Part shown: positions 34,401 through 47,493 of the stretch, piece after piece
How the letters are laid out: the number at the start of each line of letters is the position of its first letter
Numbering within the stretch: the stretch's first letter is position 1
The notes under the pieces: generated by a model
Databases searched by the model: none
What the model was told of the DNA's origin: nothing
What the model saw: the letters and a program-made list of their open reading frames with translations, nothing else
Source of the DNA: Chrysemys picta bellii
Lineage: Eukaryota > Chordata > Testudines > Emydidae
Assembly (NCBI RefSeq): GCF_011386835.1
Contig: NC_088792.1
Location: forward strand, 108,534,421 to 108,598,420
DNA: 64,000 bases
Direction of reading: 5' to 3'
Translations under genes and position numbers: made by a program

Positions 34401-35907
34401 ATTATGTTACACTTTCTAGATCTGGGGATTCCTATTTAATCCATTACATTAGGAACTTCCTCTTGCCAAAGTTAATTAAACCAGCCTACCAAATCTAGTG
34501 CCTGTTTGGGGCCATACTGGGTGGGGATAGGAGAAGTGAGTCATGCAGTTGATCTAATATTGTTTTTAAAGGAATGTGGGGTCACCATCATTTCCTTTGC
34601 ATGTGCCACCAGAACTGGTGATACTACACCTGGGACCAATTTATACCCTGAACCATTAGAATTATTATTTGCCTCTTTGAATATCCCTTGTAGATATAAA
34701 TTTGGCAGGCTGTTTTAGGTAAACCTGTATCACTATTTGTCTTAGGGATTGATCCTTCAACCTTTACTCACGTAAGCAGTTTTTAATCATGGAAGTAGTC
34801 CCATTAAAGTCACTCCTCATATGAGTAAGAGTTCCATAGTCATATTCTTAAAATTATTCCTCCCCATTCCCCCAACAGCAGAGCCAGTGGCTACAGCAGT
34901 GATAGAGTAATTTTTGGACAAAACCCTACAACATGGATGTATTCCAGACTATTATTAAAAGCCCCATATCTGGAGCTGGTGGAATTGCATGCAGGGGGAG
35001 TATAACTGTCTCCTTGCGTGCAGAGCCCTCTGCCCACCTCCATCCTACCTCGCAGCCAGATCTGCAACATATCTGGCCTTAAATGGAGAAGGCTTCAAAA
35101 CTTTCCTATGCATAGTAATCAGACCAGGAATTTAAAAATAACTGGGGATCTGGCCTTAATGATCATTTTCTAAAAAGCTGAGCTCCTGTTAGATACTTGA
35201 AGCAGCCAGATTTTCCATAGGGCTCAGTCAGCAGCTCCCACTGAGATCTTTTGAAAATCTGGCCACTTCATTAATGTGTCGAACTGGGAGCTCAGTCTCA
35301 TGAAATTCTGGCCTTAGACTAGGAAACAAATGGAGCATTCCTTCTAAGCATTGTGCTACTACCTAGTGTTTCAGAATAACAACATTGATCGCTGCTGCAG
35401 AACCCAGCCACATGAAGGCTATGGTTTCAACATTGCAGTAAACAGAATTTAGTGTAAACAATAAAGAATTGTGCCCAGTAAATTATACTCAGAGCTGTAT
35501 TTCTCCCTTCCTTTCTCATCACTATTGGCAGTCAACTTACTTTCCATTTGCTCCTTCCAACAGATCAAGACTGCACTCAGTTCTGTGAAGACTTCCAATC
35601 TTTTATAAGTTAAATAAAACATTTTGTGTAAACTGCATAAGGAACCATATTAAATACCTGGCTAAGAGAGCAGCTATCATGTTCAGAGTGGGCAGAAAGT
35701 CTAGAATGTCTGTAATGCCACCATTACCTCAAGTCTGAGTTTACACATACTGAATGTAAGGGAAGAAAAACAGTTCTGTCCCTTCAAGATGTGTAACCAC
35801 ATCAAGGCACTTGAGTCCTGCACACAGTGATTTCTTAATGTGACTTTGACTTGCTAATCAACTCAGTTTCGAAGTGTTCAAATCTGTAACGAATTAAGAG
35901 AAATCAC
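34401..35907. other. No gene seen; hairpin repeats
   Basis: Contains hairpin-like repeats at about 34745-34835 and 35205-35263. The latter has perfect 11-bp arms, GCCAGATTTTC and its complement. The rest is featureless. Confidence 0.45.
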
Positions 35908-36048
35908 CAGCGAACAGGGGCTGCTAACAGGGAGTTTCACAAGGGAGTTTGGAAGGGGAGCAGGAAGGGGGTGAGGGTCCCTTGCCAGTTCCATCTGTTT
36001 TCTCTTGATTCCCCTTAATACCTATAAAGCAACTACATTCATAACTTT

Positions 36049-37182
36049 TTGCTTAAACAACCCTTTCAGCTGACAGGGGGCTGCAGATGGGAGTTTGACA
36101 GAGGGAGGCTTACGAAGGTTAGGAAGACCCGCAACACCTGTGCCAGCACTGCTACTGTCTCCTCCACCTGTGCCTGTTGCCAGACAGAGTGCCTAAGCAT
36201 GGATGCCTCTACCCAGATCCTGGTGTGGTTTTGCAAAGACTGTAACTTGCAATTTCCACTTACTGATATCCAGGCTGGGGGGACCATCCAATGTGAGAGG
36301 TGCCTGCTGGTGGAATCTCTCAGGCAGCAGGTGGGAGAGCTACAGGAGGAGGTGGCTAGGTTGAGGAGCATCCGTATCCACGAGCAATTCCTCGACAGTG
36401 TCCATGTGGAGACAGCTGAGGTAGCTGTCCCAGTACACAGGACTGCTGATACACCACTGGTGGAGGAGGAGATGGCTCAGGGTGGACACTGGCAGCTGGT
36501 TACTTCTGGCAGCAGGCAGCGCTCCACCCTTGCTCCGAACCCTCCTGCCGTGGTTATAGGTAACCGTTATGCTCTTCTTGATACAGGAAAGAAGGAATCA
36601 CTCCCTACAGTAAAGGAGGAGAAGCCTTGTACCCCTAAGGCTGGAAAGTCTGCTGCCACCACTGCGAATAGGAAACGTAGGGTAGTGGTGGTCGGAGACT
36701 CTCTGCTGAGGGGGACGGAGGCGCCCATCTGTCGCCCTGACATTTCATCTCGGGAGGTATGCTGCCTGCCGGGGGCCCGTATCCGAGACGTTACGGAGGC
36801 ATTGTCGAGGATTATCCAGCCCTCTGACTACTAACCCATGCTACTCATCCATGTGGGCACAAATGATACTGCGTGGTGTGACACTGAGCGGATCAAGAGT
36901 GACTACAGGGCTCTGGGAGTACGGGTGAAGGAGTTTGGAGCGCAGGTGGTATTCTCTTCAATTCTTCCTGTCAAAGGTAGGGGCCCGGGCAGAGACAGAT
37001 GCATCACGGAGGTGAATGCCTGGCTGCGAAGATGGTGTCGCCAGGAGGGCTTTGGCTTCCTAGACCACGGGATGCTATTTGAGGAAGGACTGCTAGGCAG
37101 AGATGGCGTTCACCTTTCGAGGAGAGGAAAGACCCTATTCGGACACAGACTGGCTAACCTAGTGAGGAGGGCTTTAAACTAG
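36049..37182 (+). pseudogene. CR1 ORF1 protein (Cys-pair, coiled coil, SGNH hydrolase-like), one internal stop
   Basis: The frame runs 378 codons with a single TAA at 36832-36834. Near the start are Cys pairs (FCKDC...CERC) of a zinc-finger type, then a heptad-like segment SLRQQVGELQEEVARLRS (about residues 90-107). The C-terminal third is an SGNH/GDSL-esterase-like domain: VVVGDSLLRG (nucleophile block), HVGTND after the stop, and DGVHLSRRG (catalytic Asp-His block). This esterase is known from CR1/L3 ORF1 proteins, where ORF1 binds the RNA in the retrotransposition particle. The first ATG in frame is at 36199 (MDASTQ), inside the Cys-rich part, so the true start is uncertain. The stop separates the GDSL block from the remaining catalytic blocks. 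Confidence 0.88.
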
Positions 37183-37265
37183 GTTCGACGGGGACAGGTG
37201 AGCAAAGCCCACAGGTAAGTGGGGAACATGGAGACCGGGGAGATGGGTCAGAAACAAGAGGGAGT

Positions 37266-40093
37266 GTGGGCTATATTGGCAGAGAGAAAGGAGAGTCAGG
37301 ACAAAACTGGGAGGAAAGATCAAACCAGTATCTTAGATGCCTATATACAAATGCGAGAAGTATGGGGAATAAGCAGGAAGAACTGGAAGTGCTAATAAAT
37401 AAATACAACTATGACATTGTTGGCATCACTGAAACTTGGTGGGATAATACACATGATTGGAATGTTGGTGTGGATGGGTACAGCTTGCTCAGGAAGGATA
37501 GACAGGGGAAAAAGGGAGGAGGTGTTGCCTTATATATTAAAAATGTACACACTTGGACTGAGGTAGAGATGGACATAGGAGATGGAAGTGTTGAGAGTCT
37601 CTGGGTTAGGCTTAAAGGGGCAAAAAACAAGGGAGATGTCATGCTAGGAGTCTACTACAGGCCACCTAACCAGGTGGAAGAGGTGGATGAGGCTTTTTTC
37701 AAGCAACTAACAAAATCATCCAAAGCCCAAGATTTGGTGGTGATGGGGGACTTCAACTATCCGGATATATGTTGGGAAAATAACACAGCGGGGCACAGAC
37801 TATCCAACAAATTCTTGGACTGCATTGGAGACAACTTTTTATTTCAGAAGGTTGAAAAAGCTACTGGGGGGAAGCTGTTCTAGACTTGATTTTAACAAAT
37901 AAGGAGGAAGTCGTTGAGAATGTGAAAGCAGAAGGCAGCCTGGGTGAAAGTGATCATGAAATCATAGAGTTTGCAATTCTAACGAAGGGTAGAAGGGAGA
38001 ACAGCAAAATAGAGACAATGGATTTCAGGAAGGCAGATTTTGGGAAGCTCAGAGAGCTGATAGGTAAGGTCCCCTGGGAATCAAGACTGAGGGGAAAAAC
38101 AACTGAGGAGAGTTGGCAGTTTTTCAGAGGGACACTATTAAGGGCCCAAAAGCAAGCTATTCCGCTGGTTAGGAAAGATAGAAAATGTGGCAAAAGACCA
38201 CCTTGGCTTAACCACGAGATCTTGCACGATCTAAAAAATAAAAAGGAGTCATATAAAAAATGGAAACTAGGACAGATTACAAAGGATGAATATAGGCAAA
38301 CAACACAGGAATGCAGGGGCAAGATTAGAAAGGCAAAGGCACAAAATGAGCTCAAACTATCTACGGGAATAAAAGGAAACAAGAAGACTTTTTATCAATA
38401 CATTAGAAGCAAGAGGAAGACCAAAGACAGGGTAGGCCCACTGCTTAGTGAAGAGGGAGAAACAGTAACAGGAAACTTGGAAATGGCAGAGATGTTTAAT
38501 GACTTCTTTGTTTCGGTCTTCACCGAGAAGTCTGAAGCAATGCCTAACATAGTGAATGCTAATGGGAAGGGGGTAGGTTTAGCGGATAAAATAAAAAAAG
38601 AACAAGTTAAAAATCACTTAGAAAAGTTAGATGCCTGCAAGTCACCCGGGCCTGATGAAATGCATCCTAGAATACTCAAGGAGCTAATAGAGGAGGTATC
38701 TGAGCCTCTAGCTATTATCTTTGGAAATTCATGGGAGACGGGACAGATTCCAGAAGACTGGAAAGCGGCAAATATAGTGCCCATCTATAAAAAGGGAAAT
38801 AAAAACAACCCAGGTAACTACAGACCAGTTAGTTTAACTTCTGTGCCAGGGAAGATAATGGAGCAAGTAATTAAGGAAATCATCTGCAAACACTTGGAAG
38901 GTGGTAAGGTGATAGGGAACAGCCAGCATGGATTTGTGAAGAACAAATCATGTCAAACCAATCTGATAGCTTTCTTTGATAGAATAACGAGCCTTGTGGA
39001 TAAGGGTGAAGCGGTGGATGTGGTATACCTAGACTTTATTAAGGCATTTGATACGGTCTCGCATGATATCCTTATCGATAAACTAGGCAAATACAAATTA
39101 GATGGGGCTACAATAAGGTGGGTGCATAACTGGCTGGATAACCGTACTCAGAGAGTTGTTATTAATGGTTCCCAATCCTGCTGGAAAGGCGTAACGAGTG
39201 GGGTTCCGCAGGGGTCTGTTTTGGGACCGGCTTTGTTCAATATCTTCATCAACGACTTAGATATTGGCATAGAAAGTACGCTTATTAAGTTTGCGGATGA
39301 TACCAAACTGGGAGGGATTGCAACTACTTTGGAGGACAGGGTCATAATTCAAAATGATCTGGACAAATTGGAGAAATGGTCTGAGTTAAACAGGATGAAG
39401 TTTAACAAAGACAAATGCAAAGTGCTCCACTTAGGAAGGAAAAATCAATTTTACACATACAGAATGGGAAAAGACTGTCTAGGAAGGAGTACGGCAGAAA
39501 GGGATCTAGGGGTTATAGTGGACCACAAGCTAAATATGAGTCAACAGTGTGATGCTGTTGCAAAAAAAGCAAACATGATTCTGGGATGCATTAACAGGTG
39601 TGTTGTGAGCAAGACACGAGAAGTCATTCTTCCGCTCTACTCTGCTCTGGTTAGGCCTCAGCTGGAGTATTGTGTCCAGTTCTGGGCGCCGCATTTTAAA
39701 AAAGATGTGGAGAAATTGGAAAGGGTCCAAAGAAGAGCAACAAGAATGATTAAACGTCTTGAGAACATGACCTATGAAGGAAGGCTGAAAGAACTGGGTT
39801 TGTTTAGTTTGGAGAAGAGAAGACTGAGAGGGGACATGATAGCAGTTTTCAGGTATCTAAAAGGGTGTCATGAGGAGGAGGAAGAGAACTTGTTCACCTT
39901 AGCCTCTAAGGATAGTACCAGAAACAATGGGTTTAAACTGCAGCAAGGGAGGTCTAGGTTGGACATTAGGAAAAAGTTCCTAACTGTCAGGGTGGTTAAA
40001 CACTGGAACAAATTGCCTAGGGAGGTTGTGGAATCTCCGTCTCTGGAGATATTTAAGAGTAGGTTAGATAAATGTCTATCAGGGATGGTCTAG
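37266..40093 (+). pseudogene. CR1 ORF2: endonuclease-reverse transcriptase, one frameshift
   Basis: The first frame (to 37883) encodes the APE-type endonuclease: [38 protein letters not shown] and [14 protein letters not shown] missing base in a G run at about 37866-37871 shifts to the second frame (37886-40093, 735 codons). That frame begins with the end of the endonuclease ([12 protein letters not shown]) and continues through the reverse transcriptase: [42 protein letters not shown] and the catalytic FADD at about residue 469. It ends with the conserved C-terminal region [12 protein letters not shown]...[15 protein letters not shown]...LDKCLSGMV. The second frame is completely open. ORF2 nicks the target DNA and copies the element RNA into it. 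Confidence 0.93.
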
Positions 40094-40188
40094 ACAGTAT
40101 TTGGTCCTGCCATGCGGGCAGGGGACTGAACTCGATGACCTCTCGAGGTCCCTTCCAGTCCTATAATCTATGATTCTATGATTCTATG

Positions 40189-42689
40189 ACCATGGCCTTT
40201 TCATGCATCTTGAATAAGCTCTGAGCACTCCCTCCCCCCCCCATAAATGCTTGCTCTAGGCATTCAAACTGCCAAAGCAATATCGACATACTATTCCACA
40301 AGGTTGAGGGGGATGGTATTCCTCACTCTTTGTGCTTTGATCTTTACATAGGCTGCTAAGGTTTTTGTTTAAAAAAATTAGCCTAAGCAATAAAATGAAA
40401 AAGATCAGAAAGACCAATTCTGCTTTCAGATTTCAGTTGGATCCTTCTTTCTTTACTCCCTTCTATTCTTCATTTGTTATCTTTTCATCTAGTATCTACA
40501 TGTTTGTTCTTTTGAGGGCTTAAATTCTCAGCGTATTCCCCACTCCCCCATCATGCTAGCAAAAACTCCAGAGGGATTGAAAATATTTTCCAGAGCTCCT
40601 CTCCGGACAGCTTCAGCTGAATTTAAGCCCTGATTCTTTCCCTCTTTGTCTCCATAGCATTACAAAAGTTCTCCAAGTTTTACTTCTCTCTTCTTGGCAC
40701 TTCTGTTCTTCCCAGCCTCACTCCCCCAACAGTTTGTCTTTCTATTTAATGTCCGTCGGTTTTCAGCTCCCATATCGCCATCCACTTTCTGCACTGGCCT
40801 GGAGAGCTGTCTGCTTGCATGCAGGGAACAGACTACACCACCCAAAGACATGGAGCAGCATATGCATATGCATTATGTGCAGTGAAAGCAATGTCAGATG
40901 CACTTTGCACAGTCCCCAACATGCACCAAATTGTACATTACCCTCTCTGGCCTAAAGCATCTCAAACTTGCACTAAACCATTTGAAACAGTTTTGCATGG
41001 GTTTTCATTGGACATAGTTGAATAAGCGTATATATTATTTGATTATTATCCGATAACGTTTCCTGCCCCTGACTCTGGCATTGGCTTAGTTTATACTGTT
41101 AGGAGAAAAATTGGCAAGTATTTGTGAATACCAATGATTTCTGCGCAAGTTTGCAAATAAGTTGTACCCAAATAGAGAAAAGAATTATCTCCTCCGCTCT
41201 AGTTTTGATGCAAAATCATAAATAGATTGAGATTCATTCAAGGTTTATTCAGAATGTTCCTAGACTCTTTGGACAAAGCTGGCCTGACTTTCAAATTAGT
41301 AGCAAAACAAGGTGGATTCAGTTATGAACATTTTGCACAGCTGAATAACTATTCATGAAGCAGCACTACAGGGAGTCCAATGGTGGAGATTAAAATCCAT
41401 TCCAATTTTGGATTCTTGTTAATTTTGTGAAATTCACTTGAACATTGTAATCTTTACATTGGCTCTTTCCAATAGAAGCATATTCACCTGTGGAAACAGC
41501 CTTTCATTCTTGTTTAAATGAAACTGTTGAAGGTTTTGTTGTTGTTTTTTTCCAGTTTCAACTGGATAATTGGAGATGAGAAACTCTTCAGATGAGCATG
41601 CCAGAAATGCTGCTTTTTTGTTAGAGGTAAAACATGACTTCACAATGATTTGTTGTTTACTTTTCTACATTCAAACTTGTAGGGTTTTTTTATATGCTGA
41701 ATGTCATCTTCTGGGGCCACTACCTCTGGTCAGTGAACAATAGGAGATGCTTTCTTTGCAGCAGACATCTCTTGGGTCTGGAAATCACTGACTGACACAT
41801 TATGGCAATGATATGGTACTTGTAAAAGTGATAGGAAGGGACCTAATTCATCAGTTTAATCACAACCATGTAAGCATATGCATAACTTTACACAATTAGT
41901 AGCCCCATTTAATGTTTAATATGTTTGTGCTGTTGAGAACTTGGCAGGTATGTGTTTGTATTTCTAGCATGGAAGGACATGGCCAACTGCTCTCCATTTC
42001 CTCTAAAATCTGCCCCTGAGAACATATTCTGTTCTGAAGGTCACCTGTAGAACTTATACAAAATTCTGGACTCCCAACACTACACAACATAAATACTCCC
42101 AAGTGATTTATGCCATCTTGAACTTCCTTGGCATTGACCAGCAATCTGCATAAAAGCACATAAGTGATTTATGTCTCTTAAATCCCCCTTGGTGAGAGAA
42201 TAAGAAGGAAAAATTGAAAATGCAGGCACTCTCTCCCTGGAATATGAAAGCTCATTGAAGCAGGAATGAGAGGTCTATTTTGAAAATGGTGAAAAATCAC
42301 TTTCCCCACCCTCCTTCTAACTCTATTCTCTGATTTTATTTACCATTGGGTAGGGGAAAAGGGGCAGCTGCTCACTTAAATTGTATCTGGGGAGAAACCA
42401 GGAAGGTAGATTAATGGAATGAAGTAATAAGAAGTCTGTTGGCTATCTGCACCTCAGGCCAGACTGTCAAACAGCAGGGCAGACACCCCAAACTGACTGT
42501 ATGTTCTATAATTAGATTTCACCAACCCAGGAACAAATGTGAACTCCTGAAGCACTGTAACAATTTTACCATGGAGTCACAGACAGTCCCCTTGGGCATT
42601 TTAGTCTATCTTGCCACCCAAGGCAAGCTGAACTTAGTGATAGTTGGTTGCCATACACCAAAGATCACACAAGATTCAAGTTGCTTCTA
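40189..42689. other. No gene seen; AT-rich
   Basis: Unique-looking sequence. A degenerate hairpin-like repeat lies at about 41850-41930. Open frames here show no domains. Confidence 0.45.
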
Positions 42690-43743
42690 GTCCCAAGAGA
42701 CTGGCTAGATCATCGGGCTCAACGTGTAGTGATCAATGGCTGAACAGGAAGCTGGTATCAAGCGGAGTGCCCCAGGAGTCAGTCCTGTGCCCAGATTTGG
42801 TCAACATCTTCATTAATGATTTGGATGATGGGATGGATTGCACCCTCAGTAAGTTTGTGGATGACACTAAGCTGGGGGAAGAGGTAGATACACTGGAGGA
42901 TAGGGATAGGGTCCAGAGTGACCTAGACAAATTGGAGGATTGGGCTAAAAGAAATCTGATGAGGTTTAAGAAGGACAAGTGCAGAGTCCTACACTTAAGA
43001 TGGAAGAATCCCATGCACTGCTACAGGCTGGGGACCAACTGGCTAAGCGACAGTTCTGCAGAAAATGACCTGGGGATTACAGTGGACAAGAGGCTGGATA
43101 TGAGTCAACAGTGTGTCCTTGTTGCAAAGAAGGCTAATGGCATATTGGACTGCATTAGTAGGAGCATTGCCCGCAGATCAAGGAAAGTGATTATTCCCCT
43201 CTATTCAGTATTGGTGAGGCCACATCTGGAGTATTGCGTCCAGTTTGGTGCCCCCCACTACAGAAGGGATGTGGACTAATTGGAGAGAGTCCAGCAGAGG
43301 GCAACAAAAATGATTAGGAGGCTGGGGCACATGACTTATAAGGAGAGGTTGAGGGAACTGGGTTTATTTAGTTTGCAGAAAAGAAGAGTGAGGGGGGATT
43401 TGATAGCAGCCTTCAACTACCTGAAGGGGGGTTCCAAAGAGGATGGAGTTTGGCTGTTCTCAGCGGTGGCAGATGACAGAACAAGGCACAATGGTCTCAA
43501 GTTGCAGTGGGGGAGATCTAGGTTTGATATTAGGAACAAATATTTGACTAGGAGGGTGGTGAAGCACTGGAATGTGTTACCTAGAGAGGTAATATAATCT
43601 CCATCCTTAGAGGTTTGTAAAGCCTGGCTTGACAAAGCCCTGGCTGGGATGATTTAGTTGGGGTTGGTACTTCTTTGAGCGGGGGGTTGGACTAGATGAC
43701 CTCCTGAGGTCTCTTCCAACCCTAATCTTCTATGATTCTATGA
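42690..43743 (+). mobile_element. CR1 LINE 3' fragment, different subfamily
   Basis: It starts at the reverse-transcriptase region (GVPQESVLCPDLVNIFINDL, then FVDDTKLG, where the usual FADD reads FVDD) and continues to the C-terminal part and a 3' end 'gacctcctgaggtctcttcc' plus 'attctatga'. The 3' end differs from the two longer copies, which read 'gacctctcgaggtc'. A stop at about 43277 and others break the frame, so it is older. Confidence 0.9.
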
Positions 43744-45559
43744 CTTCATTGGAGCTAATTGCAATGGACCTATGCAAACTTATACCAAATGTGGTTCTGG
43801 CACAGATAGGGTGTTCAGAGGACTGGGCAGCCTCATTATCAGTCAATCTGACATCCATCTCCTTGCTTCCCTGGCAGTGGTGCCGGGTTTCTGATCTTAC
43901 ACTGGGAACCTTCTGGTCTCCACTTGCATTTGGACCTCAGCCCTTAAGAAGGTGAGGCAGGGGAACACAGGCCCTCCCTCTCCACCAGATTCCAGGCCAG
44001 GGTCCTGTGTGAAGGAACACGGGTGGGGTCCTTCCTATCTATTTCCCTTCAGTTTAGGGCATAGCCCCTATAGTTCACACAGTCTGTAGTAGCTTGGTTG
44101 GAGTGGCATCCCCTTGTGGCCCTTTTGCCAGTTCCTGCCACAGCCTAAGGTCCCTGTGTATGTAAGATAGGATCTAAGATAGGCAGGATGTATGTAAGAT
44201 AGGAGGGGCCTAGCCCCACAATGTCTTTATAGTCAAATAGTACAGTTCATTCACTGCTAGGTGCTCTGCAGTCTACTGTTAGGCAAGAGTTAAAAATTCA
44301 GTTAGCAGCTGAGACAGAAACCCACGTAACTAACAAGCAGAAATACCAGAGGCCCAAGGACAAATACTCATTACCTTTGTATCAGAATAGAACCTTTTCA
44401 TATCATGACAAATATACCCCCTTTTAGAAGTAACCAGGTCTGCTTTGGTGCTGCTATTAGATTGAATATTACTATTGGTGCCACCAACCTGCCAGAATAT
44501 AAATGGGTTGAGGTGCGTGTGTATCATGGATTTGAAATGAATAATCTACACAATGAAGTTGGATCTGGTGATCAGTATAATATATTCTGTCTTTTACCTC
44601 CATAGAAGTAGGTTCAAGTCCTATATTAGGTAGTCACTAAAATGAGTTTATTTTAACATAAGCTTCTGTGAATATTTGTCTGCAATAGAAATCTGCTACT
44701 GTGCTTAGTACAAATAATAGTTGCAGTTCAAAAGAGACCTTGGACTACTGCACATTGGTTCTGTAATCCTGGCCTCTTGGAGGCACTTGGAGAGTTCTAC
44801 GAAGCCAGTTTGCATAGCATCACCCTGAATATAACTAGGGCTATTTTGTACTTTGTTACCTAATAAACTGTATGTCCTGAGAACTTTTTGCTCTTTTTCA
44901 GGAGTATTAAATCTGGTTCTTGCTACTGAATTCATCAGGCCACAGGACTAGATATATGAACTGCCTAATCCAGTTTGGAAAATCTGACGTAATAATCAGT
45001 CCCTCATTTCCTGAGCACCAAATCTACTTTTTAAAAAGCTTATTTTTCTTAAAATGAACCTATCGGCATCATGTGCTTTCTCTATAAATGATTTAAACAG
45101 TTTTAAAATACACATATAAAAATGCTACACAGTAACAAAATTCAGCAATGCACAGTTAACAACGTTAAATGTATGTTACATAAATATTGGTACCATTATG
45201 TTCTATTGTATGATCTTCATCTGAGTAATTATACTCCAGTGTATTTGAGCTTAGTCATGTTATATTTTGCCTGTCAGAAAATTTCCATTTCTGTCATCAA
45301 AATGAAAGGTGACATAGAACTTTGTAAGGTGGGTGTAGAAAAAGCTGAAAGTGCTTCTGAGATTTGTACTGTTTTATTATGAATTGTGAAGAGGTTTTAC
45401 AAGGTTAGCTACAATTGCCAGGTGCAAAAGTCAGATGGGGCTGAGCATTCTTCTTAGCCTATTGTGCTTTTCAGCTCTGCTGAGAATGGAAAGTAGAATG
45501 CTTTCACTATAGTCGGAGTCTGGGTTTAAGTGGGGGTTGCAAGATGGGTGTGGGGAAAC
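43744..45559. other. No gene seen
   Basis: A GC-balanced patch at about 43860-44200 has no recognised family. The remainder is AT-rich without supported features. Confidence 0.45.
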
Positions 45560-46040
45560 TCCTATGAAAAGAGATTGAAAACATCAGGATTACTTACATT
45601 AAAAGAGATGAATAAGGAGACTTGAAAAAATATTTACATCTTTCTCAGAATGACAGGAGGAAGGGGACATTGAAGGAAACATTTTTTCACTCAATGCACT
45701 AGAGATTACATGGTGGAATTTACTGCCTCAATTACACATTGCAGGAAACAGCCTAACAAGGTTTAAAAAAATATCAGATATTTTTATGGATGAAAAGGTC
45801 TAGAATTATAATAAATAATTTTTAAAAAGAGCTTTGTAGAAGATATGAACACTCACGTTTCAGGAAATAAGCCAATCTCTGACTATTGGGGGTTCGGAGG
45901 AAACATTCCCTGGGATTGGTTACCCCATAAATGCCGATCACAGTATTTCTTCTTCTGAAGCAGCTAGTATTGGCCACAGAGAGGATACTGGACTAGATGG
46001 ACTATTAGTCTGATGCAGTCTGGCAATTCTTGTGCTCTTA
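45560..46040 (+). mobile_element. Old CR1/L3-clade LINE tail
   Basis: It shows decayed C-terminal coding text ('cctatgaaaagagattgaaa', 'gaggaaggggacattgaagg') and a 3' end containing 'gaggatactggactagatgg' followed by 'agtctggcaattcttgtgct'. This is typical of an old L3/CR1 lineage. No open frame remains. Confidence 0.65.
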
Positions 46041-47493
46041 ATTTAATGTGCTTCTTTATCTGGCTAGCTGGAAGAAAAGGGGAATTGACCCTTTAAGGGC
46101 TCCATTGCAACAGAAGTTTACAGGGATGGACAGGAAGGGCAGGAACCCATCGGGGCCAGGTCCAGAAAATCACTGCATTGCCCTTCCTGCTGACCAGAAG
46201 TGTATGTGAGGGGGTTGTTATTCCCAATGCAGTACCCTCTTTTACCAGGACCAGGCTGACAACACCAACCCTTGAACTAAGCAAAAGGTCCAGGTTCCCT
46301 ACTGACCTGCTGTGGGCATTGAGCTAGTTGCCCTTTCCCTTGAGGGGCTGGGGAAGAATTTTTCCCTCACTGCCAGACGGGCTGAGGTAGAGTGGTTATT
46401 TCATCTTCCCTGCAGCAGGTCTGGGATCCAATGGAATGAAGTAGGGAGGTTAAGTTAAACGTCACAACTTACACAACTTGGAACTTGAGGTGGATGTCCA
46501 GTGCAGGTACTAGGTATGGAAGGGGTACCATTATTGAATAAAATGGATTGGAAAAGAATTTAAAGGAAAACATCCCTTATTCAAACTGAATAAGGGGAGG
46601 AGGGGCTGGGGCTCCTACCTGTTGTACAGAAGGGAGCTGACCCCCTCTCCTTTTCTTAGCCTCCTTTAAGTGAGCTAGGGGAGTGGTTTGGGGGCTCCTA
46701 TGTGGAACAGAAGAGAGCTGATATCCCTCATTGACCTTATGTGAGGAGAAGGTGGTGGTAGAGGGTCCAGAAGTGGGATAACTGGGACCAGGTTGGGGAT
46801 TGTTCAAAATGATTACAGAAAGGATGATGACCTGCACTGTACAACTTATTGCTGGGTGCTCCCAGATATTTTAAGTGTATAAAGTTGGAGTCTAATTAAA
46901 CCATATCCGCTGCTTCCAGTCTCTCTTCCAGCATGGCTAGACAACATCCTACATGTACACCTTGATATCTGAGAAAGATATGCATATGACAGAGAAAACC
47001 ATTGAAAGTATGAACAAACAGCCACCTATTGGAATTCAGTGAAAGTTATGTGAATTATAGCACTCAGACATACATCTGATGGCTCTTAGCTAATATATTA
47101 ATCCAATTAACAAATACTAACTGGAAAAAAATATCCTGTAATTACCTTCTGTTTCACATGGCATTTACACTCTCAGAAAACTAACCAAGCAGCACTCAAA
47201 CATGGCACAATTCCTTATTCCCAGAAATCAGAATCTACTTTGCCTTCGCTGGGGAACCTTGTGATTTGACAGATGATCACTAATTGAGTAGGATTTTCCT
47301 GTACTGCACAATTTGCTACCTCTTCAGCTGAAAATAAAAATACCACTGCATGTTATTGGGCCTCTCTGTGTTGTAATCCTGTACCGTTGTGTTGTAGTGT
47401 CAATATTGTACATTAAATATATATTGGTCCACATTCTGGCTCTTCCTCAGAGAGTAGTGCTGGGGATTTGGGGGTGTATTGCTGTAGCATCTT
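46041..47493. other. Possible unclassified repeat, no gene
   Basis: At about 46080-46850 the sequence is GC-richer, with a 'ggctggggaagaatttttcc' block that resembles a repeat I have seen in turtle DNA but cannot name. From 46900 on it is AT-rich and featureless. Confidence 0.35.

Larger units (their letters stand above)
35908..40188 (+). mobile_element. Nearly full-length CR1 LINE (~4.3 kb)
   Basis: The copy carries a 5' leader (about 35908-36048), ORF1, a short spacer, ORF2 and a 3' end with 'attctatgattctatga' repeats. CR1 elements copy by target-primed reverse transcription and are the main LINEs of reptiles and birds. Only one stop in ORF1 and one frameshift in ORF2 separate it from fully open frames, so it is young. 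Most CR1 copies are heavily 5'-truncated, and the full length here is unusual. A clear target-site duplication was not found, as is usual for CR1. Confidence 0.92.

Noticed and set aside
37886..40093. Host gene for a reverse transcriptase, or a defence retroelement
   Set aside because: The endonuclease, reverse transcriptase, C-terminal region and 3' octamer-like repeats identify it as a CR1 LINE. Two further copies lie in the same window.
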